From: CAYOOT01 sp964405665
GTDB taxonomy: Bacteria; Bdellovibrionota_C; UBA2361; SZUA-149; CAZDWZ01
Assembly (NCBI GenBank): GCA_964405665.1
Contig: CAYOOT010000030.1
Location: 1-29,552 of the forward strand
Reading direction: 5' to 3'
Length of the DNA stretch: 29,552 nt
The position numbers and the translations under genes were made by a program. Position 1 is the first letter of the stretch. Every line of letters starts with the position of its first letter. This document shows positions 1 through 6,312 of the stretch, piece after piece. The notes under the pieces are model-generated. The model was given only the letters and a program-made list of their open reading frames with translations. It was not told the origin of the DNA and made no database searches.

Positions 1-789
1 TTTGGAAAGTTTGCTGCAATTCAATGGCCAGGCGCAATTAATAAATTACTGCTTAGAATATTTATTTCATTTTATCAAGTGAATTTAAAAGAAGCTGCTA
101 AACCTTTGGAAGCTTATAATTCTTTAGCAGATTTTTTTGTAAGAGATTTAAAAGATGGGGTAAGACCAATTGCTGATGGAATTGTAAGTCCCGTTGATGG
201 AAGAATTGTAGAATATGGTGATATTGAAAATGGTCGTTTGCTTCAAATAAAAGGTAGAACCTATGCTTTAAAAGATCTTTTAGTGGAAGAGGAATTAGTT
301 AAGGTATTTTTAGAAGGATACTTTGTAACAATCTATCTGGCACCACCAGATTATCATCATATCCATTCGCCGGTAACTGGAGAGATTTCTGCTTCACTGT
401 ATATTCCAGGAACACTTTGGCCGGTAAATCCTTGGTCCGTGAAAAATATCGAAAAGTTATTTTGTGTCAATGAAAGGTTAATTACAATTATTGAGAGTCA
501 ATATGGAAAAGTTGCCGTGATCAAAGTTGGAGCAACAAATGTTGGCTCGATCAGCCTTACTTATGAGAATTTTTCCACAAATAATTGGGCAAGAGTCCTT
601 GGAATTTCTAAAAAAATTAGGTATACCAAATATCCCGAACGAATTCCTGTTAAATTAGCTGACAGAATAGGGACCTTCAATTTGGGATCCACTGTGATTT
701 TGCTATTTCAGTCAGGTATTTTTTCCCCTGGAAAATTTTGTGTTAAAACTAAGATCAAACTAGGTACTCGGTTAAATTGTGATGACTAA
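1..789 (+). CDS. psd: Phosphatidylserine decarboxylase proenzyme (5' end cut by window)
   Basis: Converts phosphatidylserine to phosphatidylethanolamine at the inner membrane, the last step of PE synthesis. The reading frame is open from base 1, so the gene starts upstream. A GTG at 79 lies inside conserved family sequence and is not the start. Visible landmarks follow the E. coli Psd order: a VDLKEA-like segment, the SLADFFVRDLKDGVRPI block, PVDGRI, the YHHIHSPVTG block with the conserved His, VGATNVGSI, and near the C-terminus FNLGSTVILLF. In this family the LGST site is where the chain cleaves itself between Gly and Ser to leave a pyruvoyl group on the small alpha subunit. About 262 residues are visible, so only a short N-terminal part is missing. 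The stop overlaps the start of hemC by 8 bp, which implies co-transcription and probably translational coupling. Confidence 0.96.
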   Translation, partial: FGKFAAIQWPGAINKLLLRIFISFYQVNLKEAAKPLEAYNSLADFFVRDLKDGVRPIADGIVSPVDGRIVEYGDIENGRLLQIKGRTYALKDLLVEEELVKVFLEGYFVTIYLAPPDYHHIHSPVTGEISASLYIPGTLWPVNPWSVKNIEKLFCVNERLITIIESQYGKVAVIKVGATNVGSISLTYENFSTNNWARVLGISKKIRYTKYPERIPVKLADRIGTFNLGSTVILLFQSGIFSPGKFCVKTKIKLGTRLNCDD

Positions 790-1726
790 GGTGTTAAAAG
801 TTGGAAGTAGGGGAAGTGAGCTGGCAATCAGACAAACTGAAGAAGTAATTTTCAATCTTAATAAAAATTTTCCTAATTATTTATTTAAAATAGTAAAAGT
901 ACAAACTCTCGGAGATAAAAAGCAGGGAACACCGCAAGCCGCTTGCGGCGACAAAAAAGATTGGATTGTAGGTTTGGAAGAAGCAATTCTAAGCAGCGAA
1001 GTTGATTTTGCAATTCATTCCGCCAAAGATGTGCCCTTAGATATTTCTCAGGAGACATCTCTTCTCCCGGTTTTAGAAAGAAAAGCGGCAATCGATATTT
1101 TGGTCTTAAAAACCGAAGTGGAGCAGAACAAAAATCAAGGACTGAAAATTTTACAGCAGCAGGCAACAATTGGAACGGCCAGCTTAAGAAGACAAGCCCA
1201 AATTCAAAGTTATCGTCGCGATTTAAAAACATTTCCCTTACGGGGAAATGTTACAAGCAGACTTAGAAAACTAGAGGAGAGTGGGGAGTTTGAAGGTATC
1301 GTGATAGCTCAGGCCGGATTGGAAAGACTTGGAGTGGATAAGGTTTTAGAAAAAAGAGTGGTTCCTATTCCACTTGAACAAATTATTCCTGCGGTTAATC
1401 AAGGGATGTTGGTTGCACAATACGCTACAGAGCGGGATGAAATTGCAGAACTGCTGAATTCTTTGGTGGAACACGATAACCATTTAATTTTTTTAGCAGA
1501 AAGATCTTGTATCGAAAAATTGGGGGCTGATTGTAAATCAGCCGTTGGGGTTTATGCTGAAATTGAAAAAAATGTTTTGAAGATTAGAGCAGGAGTGTTT
1601 TCTCTTGATGGCTCAAAAAGTATATTGGAAAGTGCTTCGGGAGAGTCTTCCGATGCTATTGTACTTGGCAAAAGAATCGCCGAAAAGTTGCTCAGTAGAG
1701 GAGCGGCAGAGTTATTGAAAGCTTAG
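782..1726 (+). CDS. hemC: Porphobilinogen deaminase (hydroxymethylbilane synthase)
   Basis: Joins four porphobilinogen units into hydroxymethylbilane in tetrapyrrole (haem) synthesis, in the cytoplasm. Seen, numbering from the GTG at 779: VGSRGSELAIRQ at 8-19, LGDKK at 44-48, HSAKDVP at 80-86 with the catalytic Asp84, IGTASLRRQAQI at 131-142, LRGNVTSRL and the AVNQGM block. The dipyrromethane-cofactor cysteine is Cys252 in LGADCKSAVG, a variant of the usual GGC-x-x-P loop. Length (about 314 aa) is normal. GTG (779) and ATG (782) are adjacent possible starts; I chose the ATG. Both overlap the end of psd, and there is no strong Shine-Dalgarno site. The usual GGKGLFTKE segment is replaced by CGDKKDWIVGLEEA, next to a GC-rich palindrome at 932-948. 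Confidence 0.96.
   Translation: MTKVLKVGSRGSELAIRQTEEVIFNLNKNFPNYLFKIVKVQTLGDKKQGTPQAACGDKKDWIVGLEEAILSSEVDFAIHSAKDVPLDISQETSLLPVLERKAAIDILVLKTEVEQNKNQGLKILQQQATIGTASLRRQAQIQSYRRDLKTFPLRGNVTSRLRKLEESGEFEGIVIAQAGLERLGVDKVLEKRVVPIPLEQIIPAVNQGMLVAQYATERDEIAELLNSLVEHDNHLIFLAERSCIEKLGADCKSAVGVYAEIEKNVLKIRAGVFSLDGSKSILESASGESSDAIVLGKRIAEKLLSRGAAELLKA
932..948. repeat. GC-rich palindrome inside hemC
   Basis: CCGCAAGC, one central base, then GCTTGCGG: a perfect 8-bp inverted repeat in an otherwise AT-rich gene. It is read in frame and encodes PQAAC, in a region where HemC homologues normally carry the Gly-Gly-Lys-Gly segment. It may be a remnant of a small palindromic element or simply a GC-rich loop. 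The palindrome is seen directly; an origin by insertion is inference. Confidence 0.45.
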
Positions 1727-1789
1727 TCCAAAAAAACTAAATTTTATTATTGACAGATCGAGACAATTAAAAATATCTGTTCTGATTTC

Positions 1790-2323
1790 TTAATTTGCAA
1801 ACGAAATTTCCTTAAGTTCTTTTTCCAGGGGTGTTTCGATAATACCAATTCGCTCGATTGTTCCCTTAATTGGTAAGGGAATTTTTCTCATAAAATCATA
1901 AAGCAAAGGGAATTTGGAATGAAATACGGTTTGGGCGATGGTGCAATGGGGTCGCCATTGTTCCGGCAAGTAATACGTTTGTGCCGGGCTGCCAAATTTT
2001 AAAATCAAACTATGAACCAGTGTTTGTAGTGCTTTTAATTCGGTACTAGGTTTTACTTCCAAAAAGGCTACAGGAGGAGTGTTCTGAAAAATTCCACAAT
2101 TGGAAAATGAAAAAGTAAGGGGAGAGATCTCGCTGAGTTTACTTTGAAGTGCTTCGGAAAAAGAATCTATTTGTAAATTCTCTGTTACACTAAGAGTAAG
2201 ATGTGGGCGGTAATTTCCTTGATGTAAGGTAGAATTGATCTTCTCTGCATCCAGGTCTTTCCAAATAGAGCGAACGGTTTTTTCGCATTCTAAATTAAAC
2301 CAAGCGTAAACTGCTATTGCCAA
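1790..2323 (-). CDS. 2H phosphoesterase / 2'-5' RNA ligase-like protein
   Basis: A 177-aa protein of the 2H phosphoesterase superfamily (LigT/ThpR group), cytoplasmic, which acts on 2',3'-cyclic or 2'-5' linked phosphates of RNA. The two catalytic signatures are visible: H41-L-T in RPHLTL and H126-C-T in RPHCTIAQ, at the usual separation. It begins with TTG at 2321-2323, preceded by AGAGG six bases upstream, which supports this unusual start. It lies 15 bp downstream of the dehydratase gene on the same strand, so the two are probably one transcript. The physiological substrate cannot be told from sequence, and I see no functional link to sugar-acid dehydration. It ends convergently with hemC, 63 bp apart. 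Confidence 0.85.
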   Translation of the reverse strand: MAIAVYAWFNLECEKTVRSIWKDLDAEKINSTLHQGNYRPHLTLSVTENLQIDSFSEALQSKLSEISPLTFSFSNCGIFQNTPPVAFLEVKPSTELKALQTLVHSLILKFGSPAQTYYLPEQWRPHCTIAQTVFHSKFPLLYDFMRKIPLPIKGTIERIGIIETPLEKELKEISFAN

Positions 2324-2338
2324 AGGAAACCTCTAATT

Positions 2339-3721
2339 TTAGTTTCTCAACCAAAGTTTTGCATATTCCGGAGCACCGGCTTGAGAGCAGGCAAGCTGGT
2401 CTGCAGCTTCTGCTTGGGCGCATTCTGAACCAGCGGGATATTGATAATTTTTTAGAAAATCTTTTTCGAATTCCAAGCCCCAACCACTTTCAGTAGGTGT
2501 CATATAATGACCGTTAGCAACACTGATTGGCTTTACAAACACTCCCTCTTGCAAGAAATCGATATATTCCACTCTTTGATCTTGCGGGCCGGAGACGCAA
2601 ATTTGATCAAATAAAGACAAATGCACAATCTTATGACATAATCCAATTCCCCCACCGTGAGGCCAAACCGGCACTTTGCATTTAGCGGCTAATAACATGA
2701 TTGCAATATTTTCATTTACTCCGGCTACTCGGGCAGAATCTATTTGACAGTGAGTGAGGCCAGCATTAGCCAGTAACTGTTTGAAAATTACTTGATTATC
2801 AGCATGCTCCCCCCCGGCAACTCCAATATTATGTGGTTGAAGTGCTTTACGTAAAGCGGCATAACCAAAAACATCATCAGCGGCAATTGGTTCTTCAATG
2901 AAAAACGGTTTAAATTCTGCTAAAGCAATCATGTACTCGGCTGCTTTTTTCCAATCACCTAAATTTTGGTTGGCATCGGTAAGAAGTAAACATTCAGGTC
3001 CGATTTCTTCTCTCATCGCTGCAAGTAAGTTGCGATCTTCTTCCAAATTATGACCTCTACCCACCTTTGCCTTAAAAGCATCACAGCCCTCTTTTTTCAT
3101 TTCAGAGCAGCGCAGGCGAATGTAATCAAGTTTTTGACCGGACCAGCCTCTGGTTAGATAATATTTAGGCCCGATTTTTCTAAATTGAGCGATTCTCTCT
3201 TCTCGATATTTTTCTTGTTTTATTAGCATCTCATATGCTTCATCAGGAGTTAAAACATCTCCTAAATGAAACCAATCGACACATTGCACCAATTTTTTAG
3301 GACTTAGACTGCAAAGTAGTTCCCACATTGGAAGATTTTCATCTTTTGCCCAAAGATCCCAAAGGGCATTAATTACAGCTCCGCAAGCCATTCGATAAAG
3401 ACCACATTGTCCGTGCCATCTCAGTTGATGATGTTGTGTTAAAGCAAGAAAAAAATTCCCGGGATTTAATTTAAATTCTTCTAGGGAACGACCGATAAGA
3501 AAACGCTTTAAGGTTTTTACTTCTTCAATTACCGCACTGTTTCCATCACCCAAAGTAAAGATCAGGCCTCTGCCCACTAAAGAGTTAGAAGTGCTTAATT
3601 CTAAAACAACGGCAGAATAGTCTGGGGCAAGATGCCTGGGGTCAGCGCCATCGAGTTGTTTGGAAGTAGGGTAGCGAATATCAAGAACATTAAAGTTAGT
3701 AATGGTTGCTAAATCGCTCAT
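2339..3721 (-). CDS. L-fuconate dehydratase-like enolase superfamily protein (ENOSF1 family)
   Basis: A 460-aa mandelate-racemase-type enolase superfamily member whose full-length pattern matches L-fuconate dehydratase and human ENOSF1. Examples are RYPTS, the LRW-x-G-x-C segment, INALWDLWAK, TDANQ and VNENIAIMLLA. Expected catalytic residues are present: K217-x-K219 (FKAKV), Mg ligands D249 (TDANQ), E276 (FIEEP) and E305 (GGEHADN), and H355 (WPHGGGIGL). The inferred reaction is dehydration of L-fuconate or a related sugar acid. No other fucose-pathway gene is nearby, so the real substrate is open. ATG at 3719-3721 has GGAG eight bases upstream. Oddity: after YPAG, where homologues soon end, there is an Ala/Gln/Cys-rich, GC-richer segment of about 19 residues before PEYAKLWLRN. 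The 2H phosphoesterase follows 15 bp downstream. Confidence 0.9.
   Translation of the reverse strand: MSDLATITNFNVLDIRYPTSKQLDGADPRHLAPDYSAVVLELSTSNSLVGRGLIFTLGDGNSAVIEEVKTLKRFLIGRSLEEFKLNPGNFFLALTQHHQLRWHGQCGLYRMACGAVINALWDLWAKDENLPMWELLCSLSPKKLVQCVDWFHLGDVLTPDEAYEMLIKQEKYREERIAQFRKIGPKYYLTRGWSGQKLDYIRLRCSEMKKEGCDAFKAKVGRGHNLEEDRNLLAAMREEIGPECLLLTDANQNLGDWKKAAEYMIALAEFKPFFIEEPIAADDVFGYAALRKALQPHNIGVAGGEHADNQVIFKQLLANAGLTHCQIDSARVAGVNENIAIMLLAAKCKVPVWPHGGGIGLCHKIVHLSLFDQICVSGPQDQRVEYIDFLQEGVFVKPISVANGHYMTPTESGWGLEFEKDFLKNYQYPAGSECAQAEAADQLACSQAGAPEYAKLWLRN
2372..2428 (-). repeat. In-frame GC-rich segment with palindrome near the dehydratase C-terminus
   Basis: Codons 432-450 encode an Ala/Gln/Glu/Cys-rich stretch unlike the rest of the protein. 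It is richer in G+C than its surroundings and contains the inverted repeat AAGCTG-5 nt-CAGCTT (2393-2409). A second pair, GCTGGT at 2395 and ACCAGC at 2429-2434, brackets most of it. Known family members end soon after the YP-x-G motif, so this looks like an in-frame insertion, comparable in concept to Rickettsia palindromic elements. Insertion is inference. Confidence 0.4.
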
Positions 3722-3762
3722 ATCAAATTCTCCACTTTATTACTTAAAATATGAAAAGGGAG

Positions 3763-3788
3763 ATTATAGGAAATCACTAAATTATCAA
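3763..3788 (-). promoter_or_regulatory. Candidate promoter of the dehydratase operon
   Basis: On the minus strand there is a perfect TATAAT -10 box (3768-3763), about 40 bases before the ATG at 3721. TTGATA lies at 3788-3783, but the spacer is only 14 bp; a better-spaced -35 is poor. The -10 is convincing, the -35 is not. Confidence 0.4.
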
Positions 3789-3883
3789 CATGATAAAATT
3801 AGAATAAAGAGATTTCAGTGTTTCCATAGGCATCTTTTGAGTAATTTAATTAATTAATATTATTATTTATTCTAGTATCTTAT

Positions 3884-3913
3884 CAGGGAGCAGCACTACT
3901 TTGCTGCTCCCTG
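3884..3913. repeat. Perfect 12-bp hairpin between divergent genes
   Basis: CAGGGAGCAGCA (3884-3895), a 6-nt loop, and TGCTGCTCCCTG (3902-3913) are exact reverse complements. The G+C-rich stem sits in a very AT-rich spacer between divergently transcribed genes, where a terminator is not expected, and neither side has a T-run. It could be a dispersed palindrome, an operator or a 5'-UTR structure of the transglycosylase gene. Confidence 0.6.
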
Positions 3914-4001
3914 TGTTAAAAAGCACAGTTACTTTTGTCAGCAGATCATCTAAACACTAAGCAGTAAAAAAACTTAATGCTGTTCATCTACAAAAAACTA
4001 T

Positions 4002-4634
4002 ATGGATCTGAAATTGAAAAATGATAAAATTTGTAAAATAAAAAAGTTTCGTTTTACTACTGTTGCTAGTTGTTTGCTTGCAAGCGGCCTATTTTTTCTA
4101 GGAAATATTAATCAGTATCCGGAAGCTGCTTTAGCAGTAGTTCCAAAAAAAGAATCCCCTTTGATTGAAAGAAAATATGCTGAACTATTATTTTCCGATA
4201 CCTGTAAGATATCAAGTAAGAAACAAGGAGATGCTGTGGTTGAGGCTTTGTATAATGCAGCTTCCACACATGGAGTTGATTTTGAATTACTACTTGCCGT
4301 AATGTCTACAGAATCCAATTGCAGACATAATGCAGTTTCTCCTAAAGGAGCTTTGGGCTTAATGCAGCTGACTCCCGATACTGCTAAATGGTTGGGGGCT
4401 AATAATCCAATGAATATTAATCAAAATATCAATGCTGCGGCAAAATACCTGGCATATTTGATTAAAGAATTCGGTGGTGATTTTAACTTAGCTATTGCTG
4501 CTTATAATGCTGGGCCGAATGTTGTGAAAAGATATAAAGCTATACCGCCTTATAGAGAAACTAAGGGATATGTTAAAGGTGTTCTTAGTAAGTATAGCAA
4601 ATATGGTGATTACGTTAAATTAACGAAGATATAA
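4002..4634 (+). CDS. Lytic transglycosylase, SLT domain
   Basis: A 210-aa exported murein-cleaving enzyme that would cut the MurNAc-GlcNAc bond in the periplasm. Residues 1-15 are basic and about 17-36 hydrophobic, forming a signal peptide or membrane anchor. The SLT (goose-lysozyme-like) domain spans about 78-185. It shows LLLAVMSTESN with catalytic Glu104, the GALGLMQLTP block (117-125), AAAKYLAYL and IAAYNAGP (165-172). This is the compact family-1 SLT architecture with no extra binding domain. The ATG at 4002 has no obvious Shine-Dalgarno site; the basic-then-hydrophobic N-terminus supports it. The gene stands alone, divergent from the dehydratase operon and convergent with the dsbA-like pair, with a hairpin directly after the stop. 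Confidence 0.92.
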   Translation: MDLKLKNDKICKIKKFRFTTVASCLLASGLFFLGNINQYPEAALAVVPKKESPLIERKYAELLFSDTCKISSKKQGDAVVEALYNAASTHGVDFELLLAVMSTESNCRHNAVSPKGALGLMQLTPDTAKWLGANNPMNINQNINAAAKYLAYLIKEFGGDFNLAIAAYNAGPNVVKRYKAIPPYRETKGYVKGVLSKYSKYGDYVKLTKI

Positions 4635-4645
4635 TTGATATAATT

Positions 4646-4678
4646 CGTAGGGGCACCCTTTATGGGTGGTGCCCCTAC
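4646..4678. repeat. Palindrome between convergent genes (possible bidirectional terminator)
   Basis: GTAGGGGCACC (4647-4657) pairs perfectly with GGTGCCCCTAC (4668-4678) around a 10-nt loop. It lies 12 bp after the transglycosylase stop and 9 bp before the end of the DsbA-like gene, so it may terminate both. It lacks a clear T-tract on either strand. Its left edge, CGTAGGGGC, recurs at the hairpin after ligA (16830-16838). Confidence 0.6.
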
Positions 4679-4687
4679 AAAAATTCT

Positions 4688-5431
4688 CTATTTCAAAAAG
4701 CGATCAATTACAGCTTTAAAGTTTTCAAATGGTTGAGCACCACTTACTAAAACTCCGTTAATGAAGAAGGCCGGTGTACCACCAACTCCTACTTTAGAGC
4801 CATAAGCAATGTCAGCTTCTACTGCTTGATCAAGTTTTGGGTCCTTCATGTCAGCTTTGAATTTACTTTCATTTAATTTCAAAGCTTTGGCAAAGTTCAT
4901 AAAACTTGCTTCATTTAAAGACCCTTGATTTGTAAATAGAAAATCATGCATTTCCCAAAATTTTCCTTGTTTACCTGCGGCTAGTGCAGCAAGAGCAGCT
5001 GGTTTAGCTTGTTGGTGAAAACTTAAAGGGAAATTTTTAAAAACAAGTTTGACATCGTTAGGATAAGCTTTGATCACTTCTTCCATTACTGTCGCTCCTC
5101 GTTGACAATAAGGGCACTGAAAATCAGAGAATTCAACGATGGTAACTCGGGCATTAGCATTGCCACGTACTGGACTGGAACCAATGTCCATTTGTTGAGG
5201 ATTTTTAAACTGATTTTCAATTTGTTCTTGTTGAGCTTGGGCTTGTTTTTGTTGCTCTTGTTCTTGCCTTGCTCTTAAGCTTCTTTCCAAAGCATCGCTA
5301 ATCTTTGATACTTGTTCCGGACTGGAAAGAAACTTTTCCATATTTTGATTAAACGCTTTTTCTGTAGAACAAGCGACCAATCCCAATACAAGAAAAGATC
5401 CAAGAATATTTTTTAGTTTTTTAGTTTTCAT
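4688..5431 (-). CDS. DsbA-family thiol:disulfide oxidoreductase, lipoprotein
   Basis: A 247-aa thioredoxin-fold protein of the DsbA/DSBA-like (Thioredoxin_4) type that would exchange disulfides in periplasmic or envelope proteins. The N-terminus carries a lipoprotein signal with lipobox LVAC (Cys21). A Gln/Glu-rich helical linker, probably a coiled coil, covers about 45-78. The catalytic domain follows, with FSDFQCPYC (CPYC at 106-109) and the cis-proline loop GGTPAFFING (Pro220). It is closely similar to the gene just upstream in transcription (13 bp apart), so the pair is a tandem duplication in one operon. The lipid anchor suggests a membrane-tethered version of the soluble partner. Direction (oxidase, reductase or isomerase) cannot be told; CPYC is common in this subgroup. 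Confidence 0.92.
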   Translation of the reverse strand: MKTKKLKNILGSFLVLGLVACSTEKAFNQNMEKFLSSPEQVSKISDALERSLRARQEQEQQKQAQAQQEQIENQFKNPQQMDIGSSPVRGNANARVTIVEFSDFQCPYCQRGATVMEEVIKAYPNDVKLVFKNFPLSFHQQAKPAALAALAAGKQGKFWEMHDFLFTNQGSLNEASFMNFAKALKLNESKFKADMKDPKLDQAVEADIAYGSKVGVGGTPAFFINGVLVSGAQPFENFKAVIDRFLK

Positions 5432-5444
5432 AATTATTCCTTTA

Positions 5445-6200
5445 CTATTTAGTTTGTTGTAACCAGCGGTCGATTATTTTTTTGAAATTATCGAATGGCT
5501 GTGCTCCGCTAACTAAGACACCATTAATAAAAAATCCCGGAGTACCATTAACCCCAACTTGCTGTCCTAAACTTTGATCTGCTTCAACTTGAGCAGAAAT
5601 TTCAGAGCTAGCAAGATCTGTTTTAAATTGTTCAACATTTAATCCCAGAGTTTGGGCATGGGTAATCAGAGATTCTGGATCAAGTTTTTGTTGATTCTTA
5701 AATAAGATATCATGCATTTCCCAAAACTTGCCTTGCTTGCCTGCAGCTAGAGCCGCTTTTGCAGCACCGGCAGCATGTTGGTGAAAAGATAAAGGCATAT
5801 TTTTAAAACTTAGTTTTACATCGTTAGGATATGCTTTTAAAACTTGGTCCATTACCGAAGCACCACGCTGACAGAAAGGGCATTCAAAATCAGAGAATTC
5901 TATAATAGTCACTTTGGCATTAGGATTGCCTTTTACTGGACTTTTGCCAATATCGACTTTTACTGGATTTTTAAATTGTTGTTCTAAGCGATCTTGTTCT
6001 GCTTTGATTTGATTTTTCTGATCGTCTTTTTGTTTATTTTGAAAAAATCGTTGTAAAGCTTCACCCACTGTCGCGACGTTTTTATCGTCAGCTAAATAAT
6101 TGTCCATTTGTTTTTTGAAATTTTCATCTGGAGCAGCCCAAGAGACATTGCAGATAAAGAAAGTTAATAAGAGTGTAAATATACTTTTAGTCATTTTCAT
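5445..6200 (-). CDS. DsbA-family thiol:disulfide oxidoreductase, periplasmic
   Basis: A 251-aa paralogue of the neighbouring lipoprotein with the same design but a cleavable Sec signal, LLLTFFICNVSWA, with likely cleavage around residue 22-23. A charged Gln/Lys-rich helical linker (about 50-80) leads to the thioredoxin fold with FSDFECPFC (CPFC at 107-110), the GKQGKFWEMHD helix, and the cis-proline loop NGTPGFFING (Pro221). ATG at 6198-6200 has AGGA about ten bases upstream; a second ATG lies two codons in. It is first in a two-gene operon. The two copies differ in active-site dipeptide (PF versus PY) and in targeting, which suggests divided roles. Partner proteins such as DsbB or DsbD are not in the window. 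Confidence 0.92.
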   Translation of the reverse strand: MKMTKSIFTLLLTFFICNVSWAAPDENFKKQMDNYLADDKNVATVGEALQRFFQNKQKDDQKNQIKAEQDRLEQQFKNPVKVDIGKSPVKGNPNAKVTIIEFSDFECPFCQRGASVMDQVLKAYPNDVKLSFKNMPLSFHQHAAGAAKAALAAGKQGKFWEMHDILFKNQQKLDPESLITHAQTLGLNVEQFKTDLASSEISAQVEADQSLGQQVGVNGTPGFFINGVLVSGAQPFDNFKKIIDRWLQQTK

Positions 6201-6312
6201 TTTTGTGGTTTCCTGTTTTTACTATTATTATCCTTCGAAGCTCAAGCTTAGAAGACTAGCATTTTTTGCGAAAGTTATGAATAGAGGAATCTTACAGCAC
6301 TTTCCCAAAGAA

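Noticed and set aside
885..1232. Antisense ORF in hemC
   Set aside because: It lies wholly within the conserved hemC coding region and has no recognisable protein features.
1740..1789. Terminator between hemC and the 2H phosphoesterase gene
   Set aside because: Only a 6-bp ACAGAT/ATCTGT pair with a long AT-rich loop; too weak to call.
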